Assembly (NCBI RefSeq): GCF_014268745.2
Contig: NZ_JABWRB020000002.1
Coordinates: 806,001 to 870,000 of the forward strand
Reading direction: 5' to 3'
From: Pseudomonas zanjanensis
GTDB lineage: Bacteria > Pseudomonadota > Gammaproteobacteria > Pseudomonadales > Pseudomonadaceae
Length of the DNA: 64,000 nucleotides
A program made the position numbers and the translations under genes. A model generated the notes under the pieces. It saw nothing but the letters and a program-made list of their open reading frames with translations. It did no database searches and had not been told where the DNA came from. This document shows, one piece after another, positions 33,901-42,639 of the stretch; positions within the stretch are counted from its first letter, which is position 1, and each line of letters begins with the position of its first letter.

Positions 33901-34920
33901 ATGCTGGTGATGCGCCCCGCGCAAATGGCTGATCTGGGCGAGGTACAGCGTCTGGCTGCGGACAGTCCGATCGGTGTCACCTCCTTGCCGGATGACGTTG
34001 AACGCCTGAGCGACAAGATCGCCGCCAGCGAAGCCTCGTTTGCCGCCGAAGTCAGCTTCAACGGCGAAGAGAGCTATTTCTTCGTCCTCGAAGACACCGC
34101 GACCGGCAAGCTGGCCGGCTGTTCGGCCATTGTCGCTTCGGCCGGTTATTCCGAACCGTTCTACAGCTTTCGCAACGAGACCTTCGTTCACGCGTCCCGT
34201 GAGCTGAAGATCCACAACAAGATCCACGTACTCTCCCAATGCCACGACCTGACCGGCAACAGCCTGTTGACCAGTTTCTACGTGGTGCCGGAATTGGTGG
34301 GTTCGCCGTGGTCGGAACTCAATTCCCGCGGGCGGCTGTTGTTCGTCGCCAGCCATCCGGAGCGGTTCGCCGATTCGGTGGTGACCGAGATCGTCGGCTA
34401 CAGCGATGAGAATGGCGACTCGCCGTTCTGGGACGCCATCGGCCGCAACTTTTTCGACCTCAACTACGCCGCCGCCGAGCGCTTGTGCGGGCTGAAAAGC
34501 CGTACCTTTCTCGCCGAGCTGATGCCCCATTACCCGATCTACGTGCCGCTGTTGCCGGACGCTGCCCAGGAAGCCATGGGCCAGGTTCATCCGCGGGCGC
34601 AGATCACCTTCGACATCCTGATGCGCGAGGGTTTCGAGACCGATCACTACATCGACATCTTCGACGGTGGCCCGACCCTGCATGCCCGCGTCTCGGGCAT
34701 CCGTTCGATTGCCCAGAGCCGCGTGGTGCCGGTCAAGATCGGCGAACCGGTCAAGGGTGCCGGCCGCCAATACCTGGTGGCCAATGCCCAATTGCAGGAT
34801 TACCGCGCCGTGCTGCTCGAGCTCGACTACGCGCCAGGCAAGCCTGTAACGCTGGACATGGAAGCGGCCGAAGCCTTGGGCGTTGGCGAAGGCGCCAGCG
34901 TACGTTTGGTAGCGGTATAA
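33901..34920 (+). CDS. aruF: Arginine/ornithine N-succinyltransferase subunit alpha
   Basis: First step of the AST pathway: transfers succinyl from succinyl-CoA to the alpha-amino group of arginine (or ornithine). 339 residues from the ATG at 33901 (AAGGAG nine bases upstream). AstA-family sequence throughout: MLVMRPAQMADLGEVQRLA, HDLTGNSLLTSFYV, FLAELMPHYPIYVPLLP, GQVHP. It is homologous along its whole length to the next gene, and the two form a heteromer in P. aeruginosa. Confidence 0.94.
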   Translation: MLVMRPAQMADLGEVQRLAADSPIGVTSLPDDVERLSDKIAASEASFAAEVSFNGEESYFFVLEDTATGKLAGCSAIVASAGYSEPFYSFRNETFVHASRELKIHNKIHVLSQCHDLTGNSLLTSFYVVPELVGSPWSELNSRGRLLFVASHPERFADSVVTEIVGYSDENGDSPFWDAIGRNFFDLNYAAAERLCGLKSRTFLAELMPHYPIYVPLLPDAAQEAMGQVHPRAQITFDILMREGFETDHYIDIFDGGPTLHARVSGIRSIAQSRVVPVKIGEPVKGAGRQYLVANAQLQDYRAVLLELDYAPGKPVTLDMEAAEALGVGEGASVRLVAV

Positions 34921-34974
34921 CGCTTTACAGCTGAGTTTCGCGGGTGGCGTGAGCGGCCCGTCTGAGGAGATAGC

Positions 34975-36000
34975 ATGATCGTTCGTCCCGTACGCAGCAG
35001 CGATTTACCCGCTCTGATCGCCCTGGCCCGCAGCACGGGCACCGGCCTGACTACCTTGCCGGCCAACGAAGAGCGCCTGGCCCATCGGGTCGGCTGGGCC
35101 GAGAAGACCTTTCGCGGCGAAGCCGGGCGTGGTGACGCGGACTACCTGTTCGTGCTCGAAGACGATGACGGTCGCGTGGTGGGCATTTCCGCCATCGCCG
35201 GCGCGGTGGGATTGCGTGAGCCCTGGTACAACTTCCGGGTTGGCTTGACGGTCAGTGCGTCCCAGGAGCTGAACATCTATCGGGAAATCCCGACGTTGTT
35301 CCTGGCCAACGACCTGACCGGCAATTCCGAGCTGTGCTCGCTGTTCCTCCACGCCGACTTCCGCAATGGCCTCAACGGCCGGATGCTGGCCAAGGCGCGG
35401 CTGTTGTTCATCGCCGAGTTCCCGCAGTTGTTCGGCAACAAGATCATCGCCGAGATGCGCGGCATGTCCGACGACAACGGGCGTTCGCCGTTCTGGGAAA
35501 GCCTGGGCCGGCATTTCTTCAAGATGGAATTCAGCCAGGCCGATTACCTGACCGGCGTTGGCAACAAGGCGTTCATCGCCGAGCTGATGCCCAAGTTCCC
35601 GCTGTACACCTGCTTCCTGTCCGAAGATGCCCGGGCCGTGATTGGCCAGGTTCATCCGGACACCGAACCGGCCTTGTCGATGCTCAAGAGCGAAGGTTTC
35701 AGCTACCAGGGTTACGTCGACATCTTCGACGCCGGCCCGGCGGTGGAATGCGAAACCGGCAAGATCCGCGCGATTCGCGACAGCCAGGCGCTGGTGCTGG
35801 CCATCGGCACGCCGGGGGATGACGCCACGCCGTTCCTCATCCATAACCGCAAGCGCGAAGACTGCCGCATCACCGCGGCACCGGCGCGCTTTGCCGCAGG
35901 CACACTGGTGGTCGATCCGCTGACCGCCAAACGTCTTCAACTCAACGCTGGCGACCAGGTGCGTGCCGTCGCGTTGTCTGCTGCCCGGGAGTCGAAATGA
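34975..36000 (+). CDS. aruG: Arginine/ornithine N-succinyltransferase subunit beta
   Basis: 341 residues, AstA family: MIVRPVRSSDLPALIALARSTGTGLTTLP, NDLTGNSELCSLFLH, FIAELMPKFPLYTCFLSEDA, GQVHPDTEPALSML. It has a GAGGAG ribosome site and lies 54 bases after aruF; its stop overlaps the start of aruD. The clear internal similarity to AruF points to a tandem duplication with subunit specialisation; enterobacteria have a single AstA. Confidence 0.95.
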   Translation: MIVRPVRSSDLPALIALARSTGTGLTTLPANEERLAHRVGWAEKTFRGEAGRGDADYLFVLEDDDGRVVGISAIAGAVGLREPWYNFRVGLTVSASQELNIYREIPTLFLANDLTGNSELCSLFLHADFRNGLNGRMLAKARLLFIAEFPQLFGNKIIAEMRGMSDDNGRSPFWESLGRHFFKMEFSQADYLTGVGNKAFIAELMPKFPLYTCFLSEDARAVIGQVHPDTEPALSMLKSEGFSYQGYVDIFDAGPAVECETGKIRAIRDSQALVLAIGTPGDDATPFLIHNRKREDCRITAAPARFAAGTLVVDPLTAKRLQLNAGDQVRAVALSAARESK

Positions 36001-37466
36001 TGAAGTCGTTGTACATCGCAGGTAGCTGGCTGGAAGGCCAGGGCGACCTCTTCGAGTCGTTGAACCCAGTGACCCAGCAGGTGTTGTGGTCGGGCAACGG
36101 CGCCACTGCGGCGCAGGTGGAATCGGCGGTGCAGGCCGCGCGCCAGGCGTTCCCGGACTGGGCCCGCCGCTCGCTGGATGAACGCATCCAGGTGCTGGAG
36201 GCCTTTGCCGCGTCCCTGAAAAGCCATGCTGACGAACTGGCCCACTGCATCGGTGAAGAAACCGGCAAGCCGTTGTGGGAAGCGGCGACCGAGGTGACCA
36301 GCATGGTCAACAAAGTCGCGATTTCGGTGCAGAGCTACCGCGAGCGGACCGGCGAGAAGAGCGGCCCCCTGGGCGACGCCACCGCCGTGCTGCGCCACAA
36401 ACCCCACGGTGTGGTGGCGGTGTTCGGCCCTTACAACTTCCCTGGCCATTTGCCCAATGGCCACATCGTGCCAGCGCTGCTGGCCGGCAACTGCGTGTTG
36501 TTCAAGCCGAGCGAGCTGACGCCGAAAGTCGCCGAGCTGACGGTCAAGTGCTGGGTCGAGGCGGGTTTGCCGGCGGGCGTGCTGAACCTGCTGCAAGGCG
36601 CCCGGGAAACCGGTATCGCCCTGGCGGCGAACCCGGGCATCGACGGGCTGTTCTTCACCGGCTCCAGCCGCACCGGGAACTTGCTGCACCAACAGTTTTC
36701 CGGGCGCCCGGACAAGATCCTCGCGCTGGAAATGGGCGGTAACAACCCACTGGTGGTGGATGAGGTGGCGGACGTCGATGCGGCGGTCTACACCATCATC
36801 CAATCCGCCTTCATTTCCGCCGGGCAGCGCTGCACGTGTGCGCGCCGCCTGCTGGTACCGGAAGGCGCCTGGGGCGATGCCTTGCTGGCGCGCCTGGTGG
36901 CGGTCAGTTCGACCCTTGAAGTGGGTGCCTTCGACCAGCAACCGGCACCGTTCATGGGCTCGGTGATTTCCCTGGGCGCGGCCAAGGCGCTGATGGATGC
37001 GCAAAACCATTTGCTGGGCAAAGGCGCCGTGCCGCTGTTGGCCATGACTCAGCCGCAGGCCCAGGCGGCCTTGCTGACGCCGGGTATCCTGGACGTGACG
37101 GCCGTGGCCGAGCGTCCCGACGAAGAGTTGTTCGGGCCGTTGCTGCAAGTGATCCGCTACAAGGATTTCCCCGCAGCGATTACCGAAGCCAACAACACGC
37201 AATATGGCCTGGCCGCCGGCTTGCTGTCCGATTCCCAGGACCGTTACCAACAGTTCTGGCTGCAAAGCCGCGCCGGTATCGTCAACTGGAACAAACAGCT
37301 GACCGGCGCCGCCAGCAGCGCGCCGTTCGGCGGCGTCGGTGCCTCGGGCAACCATCGCGCCAGCGCTTATTACGCGGCGGACTATTGCGCGTACCCGGTG
37401 GCTTCCCTGGAGACACCGAGCCTGGTCATGCCGGCGAGCCTGACGCCTGGCGTGCGAATGGTGTAG
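35997..37466 (+). CDS. aruD: Succinylglutamate-semialdehyde dehydrogenase
   Basis: Fourth AST step: NAD-dependent oxidation of succinylglutamate semialdehyde. 489 residues; two adjacent ATG codons (35997 and 36000) make the exact start uncertain by one residue. Aldehyde dehydrogenase motifs: FGPYNFPGHLPNGHIVPALLAGN, LALEMGGNNPLVV (general-base Glu region), SAGQRCTCARRLLV (catalytic Cys region) and ELFGPLLQV. It overlaps the aruG stop by four bases. Confidence 0.95.
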   Translation: MMKSLYIAGSWLEGQGDLFESLNPVTQQVLWSGNGATAAQVESAVQAARQAFPDWARRSLDERIQVLEAFAASLKSHADELAHCIGEETGKPLWEAATEVTSMVNKVAISVQSYRERTGEKSGPLGDATAVLRHKPHGVVAVFGPYNFPGHLPNGHIVPALLAGNCVLFKPSELTPKVAELTVKCWVEAGLPAGVLNLLQGARETGIALAANPGIDGLFFTGSSRTGNLLHQQFSGRPDKILALEMGGNNPLVVDEVADVDAAVYTIIQSAFISAGQRCTCARRLLVPEGAWGDALLARLVAVSSTLEVGAFDQQPAPFMGSVISLGAAKALMDAQNHLLGKGAVPLLAMTQPQAQAALLTPGILDVTAVAERPDEELFGPLLQVIRYKDFPAAITEANNTQYGLAAGLLSDSQDRYQQFWLQSRAGIVNWNKQLTGAASSAPFGGVGASGNHRASAYYAADYCAYPVASLETPSLVMPASLTPGVRMV

Positions 37467-37471
37467 CCCTT

Positions 37472-37537
37472 TTCGCGAGCAGGCTCGCTCCCACAGGGAT
37501 TTACACAGTCCTTGTGGGAGCGAGCCTGCTCGCGAAG
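37472..37537. repeat. REP pair, family B, between aruD and aruB
   Basis: Closely spaced inverted units, 37472-37495 and 37513-37537, with only 17 bases between them. Here the order of the two orientations is the reverse of that in the other B pairs. Confidence 0.85.
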
Positions 37538-37596
37538 GCCGCGCCGCGGTCTTTACTGATGCCTATAAAAAAACAGATTCTCGTGGAGCCTCGCTG

Positions 37597-38943
37597 ATGA
37601 AATCCTATGAAGTCAACTTTGACGGTCTAGTGGGGCCGACCCATAACTACGGCGGGCTCTCGTACGGCAACGTCGCCTCCCAGAGCAACAGCCAGCAGTC
37701 CTCCAACCCCAAGGAAGCGGCGTTGCAAGGCCTGGCGAAAATGAAAGCGCTGATGGACATGGGTTTCCAGCAAGGCGTGCTTGCACCGCAGGAACGCCCG
37801 GACGTGGCGGCCCTGCGCCGGCTGGGCTTTGCCGGCAGCGATGCCCAAGTCATCCAGCAGGCCGCGAAAGAAGCGATGCCACTGTTGGTCGCCAGCTGCT
37901 CGGCCTCAAGCATGTGGGTGGCCAACGCCGCCACGGTCAGCCCGAGCGCCGACACCGCTGATGGCCGCGTGCACTTCACCGCCGCCAACCTGAACTGCAA
38001 ATACCACCGCAGCATCGAGCACCCGACCACCAGCCGTGTGCTGGGGGCGATGTTCGCCGACCAGCAACACTTCGCCCATCACGCCGCGTTGCCGGCGGTG
38101 GCGCAGTTCGGTGATGAAGGCGCGGCCAACCACACCCGTTTCTGCCGCGCCTACGGCGAGGCCGGCGTCGAATTCTTCGTCTTCGGTCGCAGTGCCTTCG
38201 ACACCCGTTACCCCGCACCGCAGAAGTACCCGGCACGCCAGACCCTCGAAGCCTCCCAGGCGGTTGCGCGCCTGCACGGTCTGCGGGAGGAGGGCGTGGT
38301 CTACGCGCAACAGAACCCATCGGTGATCGACCAGGGTGTGTTCCACAACGACGTGATCGCCGTGGGCAATGGCGAAGTGCTGTTCTATCACGAGGACGCG
38401 TTTCTCGAGACCGACAAGATGCTGGCCGAATTGAGCAGCAAACTCGCCAAGGTCGGTGGGAAATTTCAATCGGTGTGCGTACCGCGTTCGGCGGTCACCG
38501 TCGATGATGCGGTTCGTTCCTACCTGTTCAATAGCCAGTTGCTGTCGCGCCCCGACGGCTCGATGCTATTGATCGTGCCGGAAGAATGCCGTGGCAATGA
38601 ACGCGTCTGGCAATACTTGCAAGGCCTGACGGGGGCTGGCGGGGTGATTCGCGAAGTGAAGGTCTTCGATCTCAAGCAAAGCATGCAGAACGGCGGCGGC
38701 CCCGCTTGCCTGAGGTTGCGCGTAGCGCTGAACGAAACCGAACTGGCGGCCGTCAACCCAGGGGTTATCATGACCGCGCCGCTGTACGAGTCGTTGACCC
38801 AATGGGTCGAGCGTCACTACCGCGACCGCATGACCGAGAATGACCTGGCAGACCCGCAGTTGCTGCTCGAATGCCGCGGGGCACTGGATGAACTGACACA
38901 AATCCTTAAACTTGGCGCGGTTTATCCTTTCCAGATCAATTGA
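37597..38943 (+). CDS. aruB: N-succinylarginine dihydrolase
   Basis: Second AST step: hydrolyses succinylarginine to succinylornithine, CO2 and two ammonia. 448 residues, close to E. coli AstB. The amidinotransferase-fold family is clear: VNFDGLVGPTHNYGGLSYGNVAS at the N-terminus, HNDVIAVGNGEVLFYHEDAF in the centre, and the probable nucleophile C371 in GGGPACLRLRVAL. The start has GTGGAG upstream. Confidence 0.95.
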   Translation: MKSYEVNFDGLVGPTHNYGGLSYGNVASQSNSQQSSNPKEAALQGLAKMKALMDMGFQQGVLAPQERPDVAALRRLGFAGSDAQVIQQAAKEAMPLLVASCSASSMWVANAATVSPSADTADGRVHFTAANLNCKYHRSIEHPTTSRVLGAMFADQQHFAHHAALPAVAQFGDEGAANHTRFCRAYGEAGVEFFVFGRSAFDTRYPAPQKYPARQTLEASQAVARLHGLREEGVVYAQQNPSVIDQGVFHNDVIAVGNGEVLFYHEDAFLETDKMLAELSSKLAKVGGKFQSVCVPRSAVTVDDAVRSYLFNSQLLSRPDGSMLLIVPEECRGNERVWQYLQGLTGAGGVIREVKVFDLKQSMQNGGGPACLRLRVALNETELAAVNPGVIMTAPLYESLTQWVERHYRDRMTENDLADPQLLLECRGALDELTQILKLGAVYPFQIN

Positions 38944-39012
38944 AAGCGCGCGCGACCTGACTACAGTCAAAGCAGGGCGCGTTGCCTTATCCCCAGACGA
39001 GAATGTAAAGAC

Positions 39013-39300
39013 ATGAGCGATACCCTGCAGTTGATCCTAGAAGACACCGACGGCACCCAACTGGAAACCTCCTGCACCCGCGTCGCGGTGATGTGGCAAG
39101 GCAAGGAATTGTGGATCCAGCAGGATGGCCGCGGTCAGCTGCTGATCGGCGTTGACGTCGAGGAAGGGGACGAGGAATACGCCAACCTGTTGTTGCGTCC
39201 ATTGGCGACCAACCTGGTCAGCCTGCAACTGGAAATGGAACCGGCGGACGTCGGCGACGATGACCATGTCCATGGCCCGGATTGCGGCCACGACCATTAA
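39013..39300 (+). CDS. Small conserved protein in the aru operon, His-rich tail
   Basis: 95 residues, acidic, no signal peptide. It occupies the place of PA0900 between aruB and aruE in P. aeruginosa as I recall it. The body (LQLILEDTDGTQLETSCTRVAVMWQG..LWIQQDGRGQLLIGVDV) looks like a small beta-rich domain. The C-terminus, DDDHVHGPDCGHDH, has four His and one Cys and could bind a metal, for example zinc for the zinc-dependent AruE encoded 12 bases downstream. Function unknown. Confidence 0.8.
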   Translation: MSDTLQLILEDTDGTQLETSCTRVAVMWQGKELWIQQDGRGQLLIGVDVEEGDEEYANLLLRPLATNLVSLQLEMEPADVGDDDHVHGPDCGHDH

Positions 39301-39312
39301 GGAAACCGCGCT

Positions 39313-40320
39313 ATGCTCGCCCTCGGCAAACTGCTTGAACTGACCCTCGCCGGCCGTGAACCGGCGGAGAAGACTCAACTGACTGTCGAAGGCGTACGGA
39401 TGCGCTGGTTGAGCGAGGGCGCGCTGGAGGTCAAGCCGCCCGAAGCCTGGGACAACGGCCTGGACCTGCTGCTGTCGGCCGGCATCCACGGCAACGAAAC
39501 CGCGCCGATCGAATTGCTCGACCGCCTGCTGCATGATATTGCCCGTGGTGACCTGAAACCCCGGGCACGCATTCTGTTCCTGTTCGGCAACCCCGAGGCC
39601 ATCCGGCGCGGTGAGCGTTTCGTCGAACAGGACGTCAACCGGCTGTTCAATGGTCGCCATGAATTGAGCGGTGGTCCTGAAGCGCTGCGGGCCTGTGAGC
39701 TGGAGCGGCTGGCCGCCAGTTTCTTCAGCCGGCCGGAGCGCAGTCGCCTGCATTACGACCTGCACACTGCGATTCGTGGCTCGAAAATCGAGCAGTTCGC
39801 CCTCTATCCATGGAAAGAAGGTCGCCAGCATTCACGCCGGGAACTGGCGCGCCTGCGTGCCGCGGGCATGGAAGCGGTGCTGCTGCAGAACAAGCCGTCC
39901 ATCGTGTTCAGTGCCTATACCTACGATCAGCTCGGTGCCGAATCCTTCACCTTGGAGCTGGGTAAGGCCCGGCCATTCGGGCAGAACGACGGGGTCAACG
40001 TCAGCCTGCTGGAAACTGGCCTGCACCAGATCATCGAAGGCAACGAGCCGGAGTTGGACGAGGGCCTCGATGGCCTCCAGCTGTTCAGCGTGGCCCGGGA
40101 AATCATCAAGCACAGCGACAGTTTCCGCCTTAACCTGCCGGCGGATGTCGAGAACTTCTCCGAACTTGAAAAAGGCTATGTGCTGGCCGAAGACATCGCC
40201 CAGACCCGCTGGGTGATCGAAGAGGAGGGCGCGCGGATCATCTTCCCGAACCCCAAGGTCAAGAATGGCTTGCGGGCTGGCATTCTGATCGTGCCGACGA
40301 CGGACAAAAGCCTGGTCTAA
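39313..40320 (+). CDS. aruE: Succinylglutamate desuccinylase
   Basis: Last AST step: releases glutamate and succinate from succinylglutamate. 335 residues of the AstE/aspartoacylase zinc carboxypeptidase-like family: SAGIHGNETAPIELL carries the first zinc His and Glu, NPEAIRRGERFVEQDVNRLF the substrate-binding Arg residues, and HYDLHTAIRGSKIEQFAL the third zinc His. AGGAAACC lies upstream of the ATG. Last gene of the operon; a family B REP pair follows. Confidence 0.95.
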   Translation: MLALGKLLELTLAGREPAEKTQLTVEGVRMRWLSEGALEVKPPEAWDNGLDLLLSAGIHGNETAPIELLDRLLHDIARGDLKPRARILFLFGNPEAIRRGERFVEQDVNRLFNGRHELSGGPEALRACELERLAASFFSRPERSRLHYDLHTAIRGSKIEQFALYPWKEGRQHSRRELARLRAAGMEAVLLQNKPSIVFSAYTYDQLGAESFTLELGKARPFGQNDGVNVSLLETGLHQIIEGNEPELDEGLDGLQLFSVAREIIKHSDSFRLNLPADVENFSELEKGYVLAEDIAQTRWVIEEEGARIIFPNPKVKNGLRAGILIVPTTDKSLV

Positions 40321-40337
40321 AACCCACCTCATTCCAG

Positions 40338-40428
40338 TGTGGGAGCGGGCTTGCTCGCGAATGCGGTGTGTCAGGCAATATATTTGTTAACTGACACACC
40401 GCATTCGCGAGCAAGCCCGCTCCCACAG
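40338..40428. repeat. REP pair, family B
   Basis: Inverted units 40338-40361 and 40405-40428; the spacer arms (CGGTGTGTCAG / CTGACACACCG) are also complementary. It separates the convergent aruE and lumazine synthase genes and may act as a transcription stop for both. Confidence 0.87.
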
Positions 40429-40443
40429 GTTTTTTAGCCGCTT

Positions 40444-40953
40444 TTACACCGCTACCGCTCGCTGTTCACTGCGACGCAACGCCCGGGTCTTGTGCAAGGT
40501 ATCGGCGCAGGTCTTCGCCGCTTCCTGGCCCTTGTGCACGAAATGCTCGAAGAAGAACTTCTGGTGTTCGTCCCCGGCATGGAAGTGATGCGGCGTGAGC
40601 ACGACCGAGAACACCGGCACTTCGGTTTCCAGTTGCACCTGCATCAGGCCACTGATGACCGATTGGGCGACGAACTCGTGGCGGTAGATACCACCGTCCA
40701 CCACCAGGCCGGCGGCGACGATGCCGGCGTAGCGGCCTGACTTGGCCAGCAGCTTGGCGTGCAGCGGAATTTCGAAGGCGCCGCCGACTTCGAAGAAGTC
40801 GATATCACTTTCCTGGTAACCCTGGAGGATCATTTCGGCGACGAAGCCTTTCCGGCTCTGGTCGACGATTTCCTTGTGCCAGCAGGCCTGGATGAACGCG
40901 ACGCGCTCGCCCGGATGACTTTTGCTTTTGCTGTCGATTGCAGTGGGTTGCAT
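40444..40953 (-). CDS. ribH: 6,7-dimethyl-8-ribityllumazine synthase, RibH2 type
   Basis: Penultimate step of riboflavin synthesis. 169 residues. Motifs: AFIQACWHKEIVDQSRKGF (the Trp replaces the usual Phe/Tyr stacking position, as in Brucella RibH2), EVGGAFEIPLHAKLLAKSG, DGGIYRHEFVAQSVISGLMQVQLETEVPVFSVVLTPHHFH with the catalytic His region. It is probably the second, FMN-regulated lumazine synthase of this genome, since the housekeeping ribE/ribH copy normally lies with ribD-ribC-ribBA-nusB. It is preceded by an FMN riboswitch. Confidence 0.9.
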   Translation of the reverse strand: MQPTAIDSKSKSHPGERVAFIQACWHKEIVDQSRKGFVAEMILQGYQESDIDFFEVGGAFEIPLHAKLLAKSGRYAGIVAAGLVVDGGIYRHEFVAQSVISGLMQVQLETEVPVFSVVLTPHHFHAGDEHQKFFFEHFVHKGQEAAKTCADTLHKTRALRRSEQRAVAV

Positions 40954-40962
40954 GTTCTGGTT

Positions 40963-40983
40963 CCTGTTTGTGTGAAAAACAGG
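40963..40983 (-). promoter_or_regulatory. SD-sequestering hairpin of the FMN riboswitch
   Basis: On the minus strand CCTGTTT (40977-40983) pairs perfectly with AAACAGG (40963-40969); the second arm contains the AGG of the ribosome site AGGAA just before the ATG at 40953. Immediately upstream another stem (GGCGT...ACGCC with an inner GAATC/GATTC, about 40983-41016) borders a run of five T. This is a natural expression platform for translation control, possibly combined with termination. Confidence 0.65.
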
Positions 40984-41057
40984 GCGTCATGAATCGAAGG
41001 GGATTCGAGGGTACGCCGCGCACGGAGTCGCAGTCGGCCCTTGGGTGTCGATCCCGT

Positions 41058-41218
41058 TCTCTCTTCATCCGGACTATGACCGTCGGCCCCGGAATCACAC
41101 CGGGTCTGCTGACCTTGTCGCTACACCCCAACAGTGATGTACCGCCAAGCGCTCGCGGGCTATGCACGTTGCGTGCAATTACCGCCGGTGGGGAGTTGCA
41201 CCCCGCCCTGAGAACGTT
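41058..41218 (-). promoter_or_regulatory. FMN riboswitch (RFN element)
   Basis: On the minus strand the 5' part reads CTCAGGGCGGGGTGCAACTC and then CCCACCGGCGGTAA; later come AGCCCGCGAGCGC, GGTGTGATTCCGGGGCCGAC and GGTCATAGTCCGGATGAA, the near-invariant blocks of the RFN element in order. FMN binding should lower ribH expression. The aptamer lies 105 bases upstream of the gene with an SD-masking hairpin between. Confidence 0.95.
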
Positions 41219-41301
41219 TTGCCGCCACGTTGTGTGACGGCGGACGATTTTTAACACATATTCCGGTGCAGTGCATGACTTGGAAGCCTTGAGCACACAT
41301 T

Positions 41302-41392
41302 GTGGCGAGGGAGCTTGCTCCCGCTCGGCTGCGAAGCAGCCGCAAAAGATGGGCCTGCTTCGCAGTCCAGCGGGAGCAAGCTCCCTCGCCAC
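41302..41392. repeat. REP pair, family A
   Basis: Closely spaced inverted units 41302-41345 and 41351-41392 that together form one long imperfect palindrome. They lie between the divergent riboswitch and threonine aldolase transcription units. Confidence 0.86.
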
Positions 41393-41488
41393 GGAAATTA
41401 CTTCGACCGGGCTTGATTATTCTTGCCCATGCCCGCAGTAATTGTCCTTCGAAAGGGAATTCCCCAAACAGCACCCGAGGCCAGATTC

Positions 41489-42493
41489 ATGAGTGTTATC
41501 GATCTTCGCAGCGACACGGTCACCCAACCTTCCGCCGGCATGCTCGATGCCATGGCCAGTGCGCCGACCGGCGACGATGTGTATGGCGAAGACCCGACCG
41601 TCAATCGCCTCGAAGCCGAACTGGCCGAACGCCTGGGTTTCGCCGCGGCGCTGTTCGTGCCCACCGGCACCATGAGCAACCTGTTGGGGTTGATGGCCCA
41701 CTGCGAGCGTGGCGATGAATACATCGTCGGCCAGCAGGCCCACACCTACAAGTACGAAGGTGGCGGTGCGGCGGTGCTCGGTTCGATCCAGCCTCAGCCT
41801 CTCGAAGTACAGGCGGACGGTTCCCTGGACCTGGCGCACGTCGCCGCGGCGATCAAGCCCGATGACTTCCACTTTGCCCGCACCCGCCTGCTGGCCTTGG
41901 AAAACACCATGCAGGGCAAGGTGCTGCCGCTGGAATACCTGGCTCGGGCCCGGCGTTTCACCCAGGAACATGGCCTGGCGCTGCACCTGGACGGGGCGCG
42001 GTTGTACAACGCCGCGGTCAAGTTGAATGTCGATGCCCGGCAGATCACGCAACATTTCGATTCGGTGTCGGTGTGCCTGTCCAAGGGCCTTGGCGCGCCG
42101 GTGGGCTCGGTCCTGTGCGGCAGCGTCGAGCTGATCGGCAAGGCGCGCCGGCTGCGCAAGATGGTCGGTGGCGGCATGCGCCAGGCCGGGATTCTCGCGG
42201 CGGCGGGGCTGTATGCCCTGGACCATAACGTCCAGCGCCTGGCCGATGATCACGCCAATGCCCAGCGGCTTGCCGAGGGCTTGCGCGCGGCGGGCTACGA
42301 GGTCGAGCCGGTGCAGACCAACATGGTCTACGTGCAGATGGGCGAGCGGGCCGAGGCGATCAAGGCGTTTGCGGATGAGCGGGGCGTCAAGCTCAGCGCG
42401 GCGCCACGCTTGCGAATGGTGACGCACATGGACGTGAGCGCGGCGCAAATCGACCAGGTGGTCGCCACTTTCGTCGAATTTTCCCATCAATGA
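41489..42493 (+). CDS. ltaE: Low-specificity L-threonine aldolase
   Basis: PLP enzyme cleaving L-threonine/L-allo-threonine to glycine and acetaldehyde. 334 residues from the ATG at 41489 (CCGAGG upstream; the open frame begins 22 codons earlier without a good ribosome site). Motifs: IDLRSDTVTQPS at the N-terminus, GDDVYGEDPTVNRLE, VPTGTMSNLL, LHLDGARLYNAAV, and the PLP lysine K199 in CLSKGLGAPVGS. Monocistronic. Confidence 0.94.
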   Translation: MSVIDLRSDTVTQPSAGMLDAMASAPTGDDVYGEDPTVNRLEAELAERLGFAAALFVPTGTMSNLLGLMAHCERGDEYIVGQQAHTYKYEGGGAAVLGSIQPQPLEVQADGSLDLAHVAAAIKPDDFHFARTRLLALENTMQGKVLPLEYLARARRFTQEHGLALHLDGARLYNAAVKLNVDARQITQHFDSVSVCLSKGLGAPVGSVLCGSVELIGKARRLRKMVGGGMRQAGILAAAGLYALDHNVQRLADDHANAQRLAEGLRAAGYEVEPVQTNMVYVQMGERAEAIKAFADERGVKLSAAPRLRMVTHMDVSAAQIDQVVATFVEFSHQ

Positions 42494-42639
42494 CCCGCCA
42501 ATCGGGGCAATTGACAGTTTCTATTGCATAAACACGCTGTACCCCACGCGCGGGGCCGATATAATGCGGCCCTTTGCCGTTGCTTCGTCTGTTGACGTTT
42601 TGCACAGGCCTTTGGCCGCAGCCTCCGTGGAAGAACCTA

